64,000 nt of DNA from Allobrachymonas sp. (GCA_030529505.1 JAUMWT010000008.1:19758-83757), one strand, 5' to 3'. Counted from the stretch's first letter, positions 50,859 through 60,073 are shown. The notes: generated from the sequence alone by a model not told the origin. Program-made: numbers and translations.

Positions 50859-51527
50859 GTGACGACTCAAGCTCAAAGCAATATGCAGGCAGCTTTGCAG
50901 GATGGCATTCAAGCACTGGGCTTGGCCCTGGATGCCGAGCAGCAAAACAAGCTCCTGCGCTACATCGAATTGCTGGCGCAATGGAACAAGGTGTACAACC
51001 TTACGGCTGTGCGTGATCCGGCTGAAATGCTTACGCATCATGTGCTCGATAGTTTGGCGGTGATCAGTCCTTTGCTCCGACATACCGAAGGGCAGGGCGC
51101 TCATGTGTTGGACGTGGGCAGTGGCGGCGGCTTGCCTGGGGTGGTGATAGCCATCTGCTGTCCGGAACTGCAAGTCACTTGCGTGGATGCGGTGGCCAAA
51201 AAAATCGCTTTCATCCAGCAGGCAGCAAGTAGCCTGGGCTTGAACAATTTAAAGGCTCAGCATGCGCGTATTGAAAAGATCCGGGCGGCTCATGCAATCA
51301 TCATTTCTCGAGCCTTTGCTTCATTGCCTGATTTTACGGCCTGGTCTGCTTCTGCTTTGGCGCCTGATGGCGTGTGGTTGGCCATGAAGGGTAAACAACC
51401 CTTGGATGAAATGGCGGCCTTGCCTGCATCGGTGAAAGTGTTTCACGTGGAACCACTTCAAGTACCGGGTCTGGATGCAGAGCGTTGCCTGATTTGGATG
51501 AAAAAGAGCGTAGAAAGAAAGATGTAA
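50859..51527 (+). CDS. rsmG: 16S rRNA (guanine-N7) methyltransferase
   Basis: 222 residues from GTG 50859, preceded by GAGAAAAGC; the frame is open from 50775 and overlaps mnmG by 4 bp. Blocks: LLAQWNKVYNLTAVRDPAEMLTHHVLDSL at about 40-68, the AdoMet motif VLDVGSGGGLPGVVIAI at about 84-100, and SRAFASLPDF. Methylates G527 of 16S rRNA. Usually followed by parA-parB; here a methyltransferase of an accessory block follows. Confidence 0.94.
   Translation: MTTQAQSNMQAALQDGIQALGLALDAEQQNKLLRYIELLAQWNKVYNLTAVRDPAEMLTHHVLDSLAVISPLLRHTEGQGAHVLDVGSGGGLPGVVIAICCPELQVTCVDAVAKKIAFIQQAASSLGLNNLKAQHARIEKIRAAHAIIISRAFASLPDFTAWSASALAPDGVWLAMKGKQPLDEMAALPASVKVFHVEPLQVPGLDAERCLIWMKKSVERKM
51439..51454. promoter_or_regulatory. 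parS-like site (14/16)
   Basis: TGTTTCACGTGGAACC within rsmG, two mismatches from the consensus. The core CACGTG and the TTTC/GGAA arms suit ParB binding. Confidence 0.65.
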
Positions 51528-51699
51528 AAAAGCTTGACTCATCCTTTTTAATTGAGCTGCCTTTTTGTATAGGCTCACTGAGAATCTGGTTATTGCTCCA
51601 TATTTCTGGGTTTGGTGCTAGTCTGCTACCCGATTCAGAAAAATCAGTTTGTTTTTCTGAAGGCGTGTGTGCAACTTGGAAAAGAACAGGAAAAGAGTA

Positions 51700-52470
51700 A
51701 TGAAAAAAGAAGAGGTGGGTCACCATTTTCTGGCGCGTCTGGGTAAAACCCGCTTGCGCCCAGGCGGCAAACAGGCAACGGATTGGCTCATCGCCAAAGG
51801 AAACTTTTCCAAAGACAAGCAAGTACTTGAAGTGGCCTGCAATATCTGCACCACGGCGATTGCTTTGGCCAAAACATACGGCTGCCACATCACGGGCATT
51901 GATCTGGATCATTCGGTTTTGGAAAAAGCCCGGCGCAATATTCATGAGCAAGGCGTGGCCGATCGGATTGAAGTCATGCACGGCAACGCCACCCGCTTGC
52001 CCTTTGCCAATAATAGTTTCGACATCGTGCTGAACGAGGCCATGCTCACCATGCTGCCTTTGGAAGCCAAACAAAATGCTGTAAGTGAGTACTTGCGCGT
52101 GCTCAAACCCAATGGCATTCTGCTCACACACGATGTGCTGCTCAATGCCCATGATGAAAAAGACGGCGAGCAAGTGCTTGAGCGATTGCGCGATGCCATC
52201 CAGATCAAGGTCACGCCGCTCACAGAAAGCGGATGGCGAAGCCTCTTCCTGCAAGCGGGCTTTCAAACAACGGATGTGATTTCTGGCGAGATGAGCCTGC
52301 TTTCACCCCGGGGCCTGATTCGTGACGAAGGCCTGCTGGGGGCTTTGAAAATCGTCCGCAATGCGATGAAAGCGGAAAACCGGGCAAGGTTCAGGAAAAT
52401 GTTCAAAACCTTCAATGATCCGGCATGCAAACTCGGATTCATCGCCATGCGCAGCCGAAAAACAGCGTGA
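51700..52470 (+). CDS. Class I SAM-dependent methyltransferase (UbiE-like)
   Basis: 256 residues, ATG 51700 after AGGAAAAGAG. VLEVACNICTTAIALAKTYGCHITGIDLD at about 42-70 is the AdoMet site, with a Cys-containing variant of the usual GxGxG loop; GNATRLPFANNSFDIVLNEAMLTMLP at about 96-121 continues the fold. Lower GC than the host average. Substrate unknown (small molecule suspected). Confidence 0.82.
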   Translation: MKKEEVGHHFLARLGKTRLRPGGKQATDWLIAKGNFSKDKQVLEVACNICTTAIALAKTYGCHITGIDLDHSVLEKARRNIHEQGVADRIEVMHGNATRLPFANNSFDIVLNEAMLTMLPLEAKQNAVSEYLRVLKPNGILLTHDVLLNAHDEKDGEQVLERLRDAIQIKVTPLTESGWRSLFLQAGFQTTDVISGEMSLLSPRGLIRDEGLLGALKIVRNAMKAENRARFRKMFKTFNDPACKLGFIAMRSRKTA

Positions 52471-52534
52471 TTTGGTAAACCGCCTTTTTGTAAATAAATG
52501 TGTAGAATGTTTGGACTGTTGCTTGGCAGGGTGT

Positions 52535-52933
52535 ATGCAATTTGATTGCCAAGTCGATGCTTATGGGCGCTATCAGTATTATGAAATGCGCACTGAAGCG
52601 CAATGGGCACCTGCTCATGTCGTTTTGAAAAGCCGCAACGATCAGGCGCTGGATTTGCCGGGTTTTCCGGATGCAGAAACGGCCCTGGTGTATCTCACTC
52701 ATCCGTTGCGCGGCTTTTATCATCGGCGTGATGGGCAATTGGGAACTTACCACGTTTGGCATGATCGCTTGCACGTGCACCCAGGTGAATTGCTTACTGC
52801 CCGATTCGGCTTGCTGGATCGATTGGGCTTGGTTTCTGTGCAAGAGCAGCAATGCCCCCACAGTGTTTTGATTGAACCCATCAATGAATTCACGGTGTAT
52901 TTGCCGCCTCAAGTCGTTTCAAATAAAGTTTGA
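52535..52933 (+). CDS. DUF2071-like protein (YqjF family)
   Basis: 132 residues from ATG 52535, GGCAGGGTGT upstream. GTYHVWHDRLHVHPGELLTARFGLLDRLGLVSVQEQ and HSVLIEPINEFTVYLPPQ are like the C-terminal part of DUF2071 (acetoacetate-decarboxylase-like barrel) proteins. It is shorter than the usual ~220 residues. The frame is open upstream to 52415 but overlaps the previous gene. Function unknown. Confidence 0.6.
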   Translation: MQFDCQVDAYGRYQYYEMRTEAQWAPAHVVLKSRNDQALDLPGFPDAETALVYLTHPLRGFYHRRDGQLGTYHVWHDRLHVHPGELLTARFGLLDRLGLVSVQEQQCPHSVLIEPINEFTVYLPPQVVSNKV

Positions 52934-52962
52934 TTTTTCCAGATTAGAAGGAAACCCTGATC

Positions 52963-53514
52963 ATGAAAAAAATTCTTGCTGGCACTGTGGCAGCAGTTTC
53001 TTTGGCTACCAACCCTTGCTGGGCCGATGCTTCAGCGGAACAGGTGAAATCTTTTTTCAATATCTACCAATCCATTTGCTTGAAACATTTGAACAATATG
53101 GATGAGGCACGCCAAAAATTGAAGCCGCTACCGGCTTTGCCAGCAAAAAAAGCCCATTTTTTTCTGCAAGGCATGCCCGGTACCGCCTGGCCTGTGCCAG
53201 ATAAACATGGCACTTTCGTACTTGCGATTCATGAAAAAAAGAACTTCTGCGCCGTTTATGTTCGGCGGCTGGAAGATACAGAAGCTGTTGAAAAGGGTTT
53301 TGCTGAAAGATTCAAGCAGGCACCGCCCCCGCTGCAGGCCGCGTTGAAAGAGGATAAGAGGGAAGTGAACGCTAACAACGTTCCTACACGCACGCTGGCC
53401 TACACTTGGTCCAGCCCTGGCGCCAAACACAAAATGCTGTTCATGCTGACCACATCCACGGGTGCCGATGCGCCTTTGCAGGGAGTGCTGTCGGCTTCAA
53501 CCATCAATGATTGA
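52963..53514 (+). CDS. Secreted protein, NMCC_0638-like
   Basis: 183 residues. Signal peptide MKKILAGTVAAVSLATNPCWA, cleavage near 22. FFNIYQSICLKHL and HFFLQGMPGTAWPVPDKHGTFVLAIHEKKNFCAVYVRR (two Cys that could pair) recall the NMCC_0638 family of small exported proteins. Recognition is tentative; function unknown. Start codon preceded by AAGGAAACC. Confidence 0.6.
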   Translation: MKKILAGTVAAVSLATNPCWADASAEQVKSFFNIYQSICLKHLNNMDEARQKLKPLPALPAKKAHFFLQGMPGTAWPVPDKHGTFVLAIHEKKNFCAVYVRRLEDTEAVEKGFAERFKQAPPPLQAALKEDKREVNANNVPTRTLAYTWSSPGAKHKMLFMLTTSTGADAPLQGVLSASTIND

Positions 53515-53552
53515 TCACAGAAAGGCAAAATTTTCTTTTGGAAAGGTGGACT

Positions 53553-54005
53553 ATGGAAGAAGACCGTAGTTTGGAAACAAGATGGTTGCTGGTGTTGCTG
53601 TCCTATTTGTTTTCATTCGTGGGCCTATTTTTCACGATCATGTTTTTAACGGAATTTGTGAGCCACCACAATAAAACTTTTCTGGATTGCCTAATGGCCA
53701 TTGTGTGGACCACTGCCTGGGTTTGCCACATCGTCATGAGTGCGGCCTGGATCAAAAACAAGCGTTTGGGAGCCGCTTGGCCCATTGCAGGAACTCTTGC
53801 AGGTGTGGGCAGTTTTCTGGTTTGGTTTGCGATCGCTGAAAAAACGATGGGGCCTATCAGAGAAATCATGGATCCGACGGCGATTTCACTGGCGATGATG
53901 AAAAAACAGCTTTTGATGGTTTTGCCTTGTTTTTTGCTCGCGCTTTGGCTGGTTCATTTTCATGCTTTCCAAAAAAGGCCGCAAGCAGCAGATGAAGGTG
54001 AATGA
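53553..54005 (+). CDS. Four-helix membrane protein, unknown function
   Basis: 150 residues from ATG 53553 after GGAAAGGTGG; the open frame begins at 53511, overlapping the previous stop. Hydrophobic helices at about 10-35, 44-68, 74-94 and 117-139. The strong terminator just after it closes this run. Confidence 0.65.
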   Translation: MEEDRSLETRWLLVLLSYLFSFVGLFFTIMFLTEFVSHHNKTFLDCLMAIVWTTAWVCHIVMSAAWIKNKRLGAAWPIAGTLAGVGSFLVWFAIAEKTMGPIREIMDPTAISLAMMKKQLLMVLPCFLLALWLVHFHAFQKRPQAADEGE

Positions 54006-54034
54006 ATCAGGTCAGCCCGAGAATGAAAAACAAC

Positions 54035-54062
54035 AAAAAAGCCACCCGAAGGTGGCTTTTTT
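54035..54062 (+). terminator. Intrinsic terminator
   Basis: AAAAAAGCCACC-CGAA-GGTGGCTTTTTT; perfect 12-bp stem and tetraloop ending the accessory plus-strand run; bidirectional, so it can also terminate the small gene on the other strand. Confidence 0.92.
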
Positions 54063-54076
54063 GCTGGGAGCGTGAA

Positions 54077-54244
54077 TCAGATGTAGCTCAGCAGTTTCCA
54101 GTTGGCATTTTTTTCTTCGTTCGGGGGAACGATTTTGCCTTCGTACATGTGAAGGGTTTTGTTCGGTTCGTCTTGCAGGAACCAGATGCCGCTTTCAGGG
54201 CAACGTTCACCAGTGCGTACGAGTGTGCCGATGGGGTTTTTCAT
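54077..54244 (-). CDS. 55-residue protein, tandem copy A
   Basis: MKNPIGTLVRTGERCPESG ... ENANWKLLSYI, 55 residues, too short for usual ORF cut-offs. GAGGAGATCC precedes the ATG. Near-identical to copy B except a handful of conservative changes. The RTGERCPxSGxW signature occurs in small proteins of unknown function. Cytoplasmic. Confidence 0.75.
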   Translation of the reverse strand: MKNPIGTLVRTGERCPESGIWFLQDEPNKTLHMYEGKIVPPNEEKNANWKLLSYI

Positions 54245-54516
54245 GTGGATCTCCTCTTTAAAGCAGTTGATTTCACTGCGGTTTAGCTATGAGTCTGTGT
54301 CATTCAAGGATCATCACGCCAGGTGAATGCCTTGAACACAGCTTTTGGTTTCTGAAATGAATGCAGCCGGGCGTCTTATGACATGCCTGCATCAATGCAT
54401 CGGGGCGAAATTGAATGGTAGCGAATAAAGCCGAAACAGTCTGATAGAAAATAGGGACTTGATGTAAAAAACTGGGACCACATCCTTACAAGATTTTCCG
54501 GCAGGCTAACTGATGC

Positions 54517-54684
54517 TTAGATGTAGCTCAGCAGTTTCCAGTTGGCGTTTTTCTCGTCGTTCGGAGGAACGATTTTGCCTTCGTACATGTAAAGCGTCTT
54601 GTTCGGTTCGTCTTGCAGGAACCAGACGCCGCTTTCAGGGCAACGTTCACCAGTGCGTACGAGTGTGCCGAGAGGGTTTTTCAT
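54517..54684 (-). CDS. 55-residue protein, tandem copy B
   Basis: MKNPLGTLVRTGERCPESGVW ... NDEKNANWKLLSYI, 55 residues, AGGAGATCC before the ATG. Paralogue of copy A 440 bp away in the same direction. The leader and upstream region of the two are also similar, so the promoter was duplicated with the gene. Selected reading: conserved at protein level while DNA differs at third positions. Confidence 0.75.
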   Translation of the reverse strand: MKNPLGTLVRTGERCPESGVWFLQDEPNKTLYMYEGKIVPPNDEKNANWKLLSYI

Positions 54685-54689
54685 AAGGA

Positions 54690-54960
54690 TCTCCTTTTAG
54701 AAGCAGTTGAATGGACTGCGGTTAGCTATGAAAAGCTGTGCAATCGAACTGCCATCACAAAGGGTGAATATCTGGAGCACAGCTTTTGAAGGATCAGCCG
54801 GATGCAGCAAGCGAGGCAATTTGCAGAGCTGTTGCATCACTGCGTTTGGCTGAGATTGAATATTAGCGGCTCAGGCGGCAACAGTCCGATAGAAAATTGG
54901 CGCCCGATGTAAGAAATCCGGGATTTATCCTTACAAATTTTCTCGGGTATAAAAAATGAA
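54690..54960 (-). repeat. Upstream part of the 430-bp tandem duplication
   Basis: Matches the corresponding segment 54250-54510. Shared on the minus strand: TTGTAAGGAT, TTACATC, and ATTTTCTATC, then the GCAGTCCA(T)TTCAACTGC-like leader. TTGTAAGGAT could be the -35 of an ECF-type promoter; not demonstrated. Confidence 0.5.
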
Positions 54961-55667
54961 TGCCGATTAATTATTTAAAAATATCAAGCAGCCTAGTCAT
55001 TTGCGGTAGGAAAAGCACATGGATTAAAAATAATAAATAGCGCCCCACAGAGGGAAATGCGCATCCCCTGAGCCAATCGTCCATGTGCCTGTTGGATCAG
55101 GATGGTTTGATGCCGCTGTATCGCGGCTTGTTTCAAGCCCGTTGCGAGCGGGAAATCGGCATTACATTTGGCAACCAATGCCGTGTTTGTGCTTTGATCG
55201 GAGTTGTTGGATCGGCGGCAAAAACAGGGGGCAATGATGATGCGTGGATGCCACACAGAATCGCTCAGGCAAGTGCAAGGGGTCGTCAGTTGAAGGGCAA
55301 ATACAAGAAGCGGCTTGCGTTGGCCAGAGCGACATGGGCAAGCCTTTGCTCGGCAGGGGAAGCGCGGTGGGGCCTTTGCTGGCCATGTGCGGCTTGAAAG
55401 TTCAGTCGCCTTTGAACAGGCTTCTGGGCAAAGCCTGCCAGCCAAGTGCGGGTGATAAGCTGCAACCCCGTTGATGGATTGCCTTGAGCAACCTTGAGCA
55501 AAATCGGTAAAAGCCCCAGTGGTGCGGGCTGCCATCTGCCTGTGTAATGCGCCTTGCAAGCGTTTGCACTTGGTGGCGCGGTGTCGGCGCAGCTTGGGCC
55601 TTGCGATTCACCTTTGCTGGTCCGTTTTTTGGCAGCGCAGGCCGCGCGGGCAAGGATGGATCTGTTA
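54961..55667. other. Intergenic region, no gene recognised
   Basis: About 700 bp that climbs back from AT-rich to host GC content. Open frames on both strands have poor composition and no start signals. Confidence 0.35.
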
Positions 55668-55829
55668 GAGCCTGTTCAAAATCTCTGCACGGCGAGCAAT
55701 CAAGCGGATTTGGGCGGTCTGCGGTGTTGCAAAACTTGCCAATAGCACGCACTATTGGCCGCGTTTTGCGCCTTGCATCCCATCCCAAACCGCTTTTTGC
55801 CCATTCACGCCGAGATCGTGAACAGGCTC
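55668..55829 (+). mobile_element. MITE copy 11
   Basis: 162 bp, ends GAGCCTGTTCAAAATCTC and GAGATCGTGAACAGGCTC, flanked by TTA on both sides (55665-55667, 55830-55832). Same subfamily as copy 3 (CCCAAACCGCTTTTTGCCC inside). Confidence 0.88.
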
Positions 55830-55979
55830 TTAGAAACGAAACGTGGCGCAGGCCGCTGCTTCTGCCAGCCGCGCAAAGGCGCTTCTTGCAGCGCGGCCTG
55901 GTACCTGAATGCTTGCGCGCATGGCTCCAGCACACGCGCCAGCCGCTTCTTCGTTTTCCAGTCTTGATGAGAGAGTCGC

Positions 55980-56516
55980 ATGTCCGACAACAAACAACCC
56001 GAACGTTCCACCACGCTCACCGTTTTGATGACGCCCGACTTGGCCAATTTTTCGGGCCACGTGCACGGCGGCGCCATTTTGCGCCTGCTCGATCAGGTGG
56101 CTTATGTGTGCGCGGCGCGCTACTGCGGGCGCTATGTGGTCACGGCCTCGGTCGATCAGGTCTCGTTTCGCGCGCCGGTGCATGTGGGCGAGCTGGTCAC
56201 GTTCAAGGCTTCGGTCAACTACACCGGCAGAACGTCCATGGAAGTGGGCGTGCGCGTGGAAGCCGAAAGCATCCGCAGCCGCAGCGTGCGCCATGTGATC
56301 ACCTGCTACTTCACCATGATTGCGGTGAATGAAGAGGGTCGCCCCATTCCCACCACGCCGCTGGTGCCCGAAACGCCCGACGAGCGCCGACGCTGGGCCG
56401 CGGGCCAACTGCGCAGCACCTTGCGCAAAGAGATCGAGCGCCGCAGCCTGGAGATCAGACAGAACCCCGAAAGCCTGCTGGTGAGCTGCCCCTTGCCCGA
56501 GAAGCAGACGAAATAA
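55980..56516 (+). CDS. Acyl-CoA thioesterase, YciA/BACH hotdog family
   Basis: 178 residues. DLANFSGHVHGGAILRLLDQVAYVCAARYCG at about 20-50 holds the family's active-site Asp/Asn region (the motif around HVHGGxxLxxxDxxA); SVNYTGRTSMEVGVRVEAES follows. Cleaves acyl-CoAs. No membrane segment. Between two MITEs. Confidence 0.92.
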   Translation: MSDNKQPERSTTLTVLMTPDLANFSGHVHGGAILRLLDQVAYVCAARYCGRYVVTASVDQVSFRAPVHVGELVTFKASVNYTGRTSMEVGVRVEAESIRSRSVRHVITCYFTMIAVNEEGRPIPTTPLVPETPDERRRWAAGQLRSTLRKEIERRSLEIRQNPESLLVSCPLPEKQTK

Positions 56517-56689
56517 GCGGGCAGGGCGGTGGGCGGTTGATTGAGGCCAGCAGATTGTTCACTGCCTTTACCGCAGGGACACAAAGTACGCAGAGGTGAC
56601 GCAGAAGCTTCGCACGTGTGCTTGGTAGGTGGCGGGTGTTGCTAGCAGACGACTGCGCTTTCTGCGTCCTGTCCTGATTCAAGCCTTGC

Positions 56690-56728
56690 CCTATCCAGGC
56701 GCCTTGCGTAGAGATTTTGGACAGACTC
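56690..56728. mobile_element. MITE right-end remnant, copy 12, abutting the rep stop codon
   Basis: GCGTAGAGATTTTGGACAGACTC is the right end of the family with substitutions; the following TTA (56729-56731) is the stop codon of the minus-strand rep gene. The left end is not recognised. Confidence 0.6.
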
Positions 56729-58810
56729 TTACGGCTGCGCCTTGGCCGCTGCGCTCTCGGCCGCCTTCCTGGCAAATTCGGCGCGCAGGGCCTTGAGTTT
56801 TTCGCGTGGGTCTTCTTGCGTGGTGGCGGTGTCCAGCGCCATTTCGGCGATGAAGCGGCTGGCCTGGGCGCTGACTTGCTCGCGCCCTTTTTTGCGTTTT
56901 TTGGGCCAGCTCACCAGCAGGCTGCGCTGTGCGCGGGTGATGCCCACGTACATCAGGCGGCGCTCTTCCTGAATGCGCTGGGCCAGGCCCTCGGCCTCGG
57001 TGTGGCCTTCGGCGTCTTCCACCTTGAAGGGCAGCAGGCCCTCGACCACGCCCACCAGCAGCACATGCGGCCATTCCAGCCCCTTGGCGGCGTGCAGGGT
57101 GGAGAGGGTGACGACGTTCTGATCCTCACCGCGCTCGCTGATGGTGGCCAGCAGCGCCACGTTTTGCGCCACTTCGAGCACGCTTTTGCTTTCGCTTTGC
57201 GTGCTCACGCCTGCGGTGTCGTCGATCTGGCCGCCGCAGCGCCCGGCCATCCAGTCGCAGAATTCGAGCACATTGCTCCAGCGGGCGGCGGCGATTTTTT
57301 CGCTGTCTTCGCTGTCGTAAAGGTATTGCTCAAAGCCGATTTCGCGCAGCCATTCGCTCAAAAAGGCTTTGGCCGCTTCGGCGCCCGTGGTGTTGCGTGC
57401 GCGAAATTCCAGGTCGTTGATGAAGCGGCCAAAGGTGTGCAGGCCATCGACTGCGCGCTTGGGCAGGGCCGCAGGCAGCGAGGCAGAGAACAGCGCCTCG
57501 AACAAGCTCACCTTGTAGCGGCTGGCAAATTCGCCCAGCTGCGTGAGCGTGGTGTGGCCGATGCCACGTTTGGGGCTGGTGATGGCGCGCAAAAAGGCGG
57601 GGTCGTCGTCCTGATTGGCGAGCAGGCGGAACCAGGCGCACAGGTCTTTGATTTCTGCGCGGTCGAAAAAGCTTTGCCCGCCCGATACCTTGTAGGGAAT
57701 TTGCGCGCGGCGCAGCGCCGTTTCAAACGCGCGGCTTTGGTGGTTGGCGCGGTAGAGGATGGCGAAGTCGCGAAATTCCTTGTGCACCGAGTTGGCGCGC
57801 AGGCTCTGGATGCGGGCCACGGCGCGCTCGGCCTCGTGCTCTTCGTGGTCGGCACTGGCCACGCGCACCGGCTCGCCTTCGCCCAGGGCGCTCCACAGTT
57901 TTTTGGGAAACAGCTTGGGGTTGCTGCCAATCACATTGTTGGCCGCCTGCAAGATGGCGCTGGTGGAGCGGTAGTTCTGCTCGAGTTTGATGACGCTGAG
58001 CTGCGGAAAATCCTGCGGCAGTTTCTTGAGGTTATCGAGCGTGGCGCCGCGCCAGCCGTAGATGCTCTGGTCGTCATCGCCCACGGCGGTGAAGCGCGCG
58101 CGGCTGGCATCGGGCCAGCCCACCAGCAGCTTGAGCAGTTCGTACTGAATGGCGTTGGTGTCCTGGTATTCGTCCACCAGCACGTGGCCCAGCGCCTGCT
58201 GCCATTTGTTGCGCACCTCGGCATGGTCTTGCAAGAGCTTGAGCGGCAGGCCGATCAGGTCGTCAAAGTCCACGCTCTGGTAAGCCAGCAGGCGCTCTTC
58301 GTAGCGGGCCATCACCATCGCTGCGCTGCGCTGGCCCTCGTCGCCCGCTGCGGTTTGCGCCAGGGCTGCGGCAGCGTTCAGGCCCTGGTTCTTCCACAGG
58401 CTGATCTGCCACTGCCACTGGCGCGCCACGGCGGCATCGGTGGTGTTGCCGCAATCCTTGAGCAGGCTCAGCACATCGTCGCTGTCGAGGATGCTGAAAT
58501 TCTCTTTCAGCCCCAGCGCCGTGCCATCTTCACGCAGCATGCGCACGCCCAGGGCGTGAAAGGTGCAGATGATGACGTCTTTGGCCGCCTTGCCGATCAG
58601 GCCCTTGGCGCGCTCGCGCATTTCGGCCGCAGCCTTGTTGGTGAAGGTGATGGCCGCAATGCGGCTGGGCGCGCAGCCCGCCTGAATCAGCCGCGCGATC
58701 TTGTGCGTGATGACGCGCGTTTTGCCCGAGCCCGCGCCGGCCAGCACCAGGCAGGGGCCGTGCAGGTGGTTGACGGCTTCTTGTTGGGCGATGTTCAAAC
58801 CGGCAGACAT
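56729..58810 (-). CDS. rep: ATP-dependent DNA helicase Rep
   Basis: 693 residues. Walker A LAGAGSGKTRVITHKI at about 23-38; Walker B/motif II LVDEYQDTN; motif III GDDDQSIYGWRGA; motifs IV-VI including LEQNYRST, STLHAAKGLEWPHV and EERRLMYVGITRAQ. The GDDDQSIY stretch and LNIAQQEAV start resemble Rep rather than UvrD. It unwinds DNA at blocked forks. Start at 58810 (MSAGLNIAQ); 94 upstream codons have no homology. Stop adjoins MITE remnant 12. Confidence 0.93.
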   Translation of the reverse strand: MSAGLNIAQQEAVNHLHGPCLVLAGAGSGKTRVITHKIARLIQAGCAPSRIAAITFTNKAAAEMRERAKGLIGKAAKDVIICTFHALGVRMLREDGTALGLKENFSILDSDDVLSLLKDCGNTTDAAVARQWQWQISLWKNQGLNAAAALAQTAAGDEGQRSAAMVMARYEERLLAYQSVDFDDLIGLPLKLLQDHAEVRNKWQQALGHVLVDEYQDTNAIQYELLKLLVGWPDASRARFTAVGDDDQSIYGWRGATLDNLKKLPQDFPQLSVIKLEQNYRSTSAILQAANNVIGSNPKLFPKKLWSALGEGEPVRVASADHEEHEAERAVARIQSLRANSVHKEFRDFAILYRANHQSRAFETALRRAQIPYKVSGGQSFFDRAEIKDLCAWFRLLANQDDDPAFLRAITSPKRGIGHTTLTQLGEFASRYKVSLFEALFSASLPAALPKRAVDGLHTFGRFINDLEFRARNTTGAEAAKAFLSEWLREIGFEQYLYDSEDSEKIAAARWSNVLEFCDWMAGRCGGQIDDTAGVSTQSESKSVLEVAQNVALLATISERGEDQNVVTLSTLHAAKGLEWPHVLLVGVVEGLLPFKVEDAEGHTEAEGLAQRIQEERRLMYVGITRAQRSLLVSWPKKRKKGREQVSAQASRFIAEMALDTATTQEDPREKLKALRAEFARKAAESAAAKAQP

Positions 58811-59246
58811 GGGGCAGGGCGGGGCAAGGAAACGAAGAGCGGTTGCGCAAAAAGCAGCTGAGCCAGCGGCCTGCCAACAGGCTGGGCGCGGCAAAAAGGG
58901 GGCAATGATACAGGGCTGCCCAAGCGGCGCGGGCAGGCGTTTGGCGCTGCACGCGGATCCGCCGGAAGCGGAAAAACAGCCGCTGCGCTGGGGCCAATGA
59001 CTGGCCTTGCAGGCGCTGCGGCCAGCCTGCAGTGCCAGCCGGGATGCTCGCAGCCAATCGTGGGGCAGCGCGCCGCCGTGCAGAGGCAACATGGCGTTGC
59101 GCTACGGCCAATAACCCTAGCCGCAATCACCTAATAGCGGGCTAAGTTTGGGTCTGCATCATTGCGGGTGTTGACGGCAGTGCCGCTGTGACAGAGACAG
59201 GCACGCCGCCTTTTTGATACACATCCACACCGTGAGGAGAGATCGC

Positions 59247-59570
59247 ATGAAAACCCCATCCACCATCGCTGCCCTGATCGCCGCTGCCAGCCTGGCCGCC
59301 ACCGTGGGCCTGGCCCAGGCCAATCCGGCCGCCAGCGGCGCCGTGCCTGCAGCGCCAGCCATTGCCGCCACCATCAGCATGGAACAGGCCATTGCCATTG
59401 CCGAAAAACACCATCCCGGTGGCCGCGTCAAAGACGTGGAGATGGACGTGGAATGGGGCCGCCGGGTGTACGAGATCGAAGTCGTGGGCGCCGACTGGCG
59501 CGAATACGACATGAAGATCGATGCCGTGACCGGCAAAGTGCTGTCCAACCGCCGAGACTGGTTCGACTGA
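59247..59570 (+). CDS. PepSY-domain secreted protein (copy 1)
   Basis: 107 residues. Signal peptide MKTPSTIAALIAAASLAATVGLAQA, cleavage near 25. PepSY segment about 48-104: MEQAIAIAEKHHPGGRVKDVEMDVEWGRRVYEIEVV ... YDMKIDAVTGKVLSNRRDW. GAGGAGAG before the ATG. Periplasmic; such proteins often precede two-component systems, as here. Confidence 0.88.
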   Translation: MKTPSTIAALIAAASLAATVGLAQANPAASGAVPAAPAIAATISMEQAIAIAEKHHPGGRVKDVEMDVEWGRRVYEIEVVGADWREYDMKIDAVTGKVLSNRRDWFD

Positions 59571-59740
59571 TCGCCCCGAGGAATGCGGGCAGCACAGACC
59601 GCGTCGTTGACGGCTTCTGAATTTGTCCCTATCCAACGCCCAGTTTCAGGCTGCACCCTTGATGCGCTTGCAAGAAAAACCTGCTACAAAGCAGTACAGC
59701 GCCCACACATACTGAATGAAAGACTGAAAGGAAACCTCCA

Positions 59741-60073
59741 ATGAATACCCGAATGAATGCCTCAAAAACCATCGCCGCCTTGATCGCCGCCATCAGCCTG
59801 AGTGCAGCCGCAGGCGTGGCCCATGCCGATGACGACTATCGCATGCGGTCTGCGGCCCAGGCTGGTGCGCGCATCAGCATGGACCGGGCCATTGCCATCG
59901 CCCAGAAGCAGGTGCCCGGCGGCGGCCGGGTGAAAAAAGCCGAGCTGGATCGGGAGCGGGGCCGGCTGGTGTACGAGATCGAAATCGTCACGCGCGAGCG
60001 CAAGGAGTACGACATCAAGGTCGATGCCCAAACGGGCAAGATCGTTTCCCGCCGCGTGGAATGGGATGACTGA
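59741..60073 (+). CDS. PepSY-domain secreted protein (copy 2)
   Basis: 110 residues. Signal peptide to about 30 (AHADD). PepSY segment 47-108: MDRAIAIAQKQVPGGGRVKKAELDRERGRLVYEIEIVTRERKEYDIKVDAQTGKIVSRRVEW. Tandem paralogue of the preceding gene. Ends 73 bp before the response regulator gene. Confidence 0.88.
   Translation: MNTRMNASKTIAALIAAISLSAAAGVAHADDDYRMRSAAQAGARISMDRAIAIAQKQVPGGGRVKKAELDRERGRLVYEIEIVTRERKEYDIKVDAQTGKIVSRRVEWDD

Noticed and set aside
54993-55559. A 188-codon minus-strand frame
   Set aside because: Poor composition, no start signal, crosses from AT-rich to GC-rich sequence without any recognisable domain.
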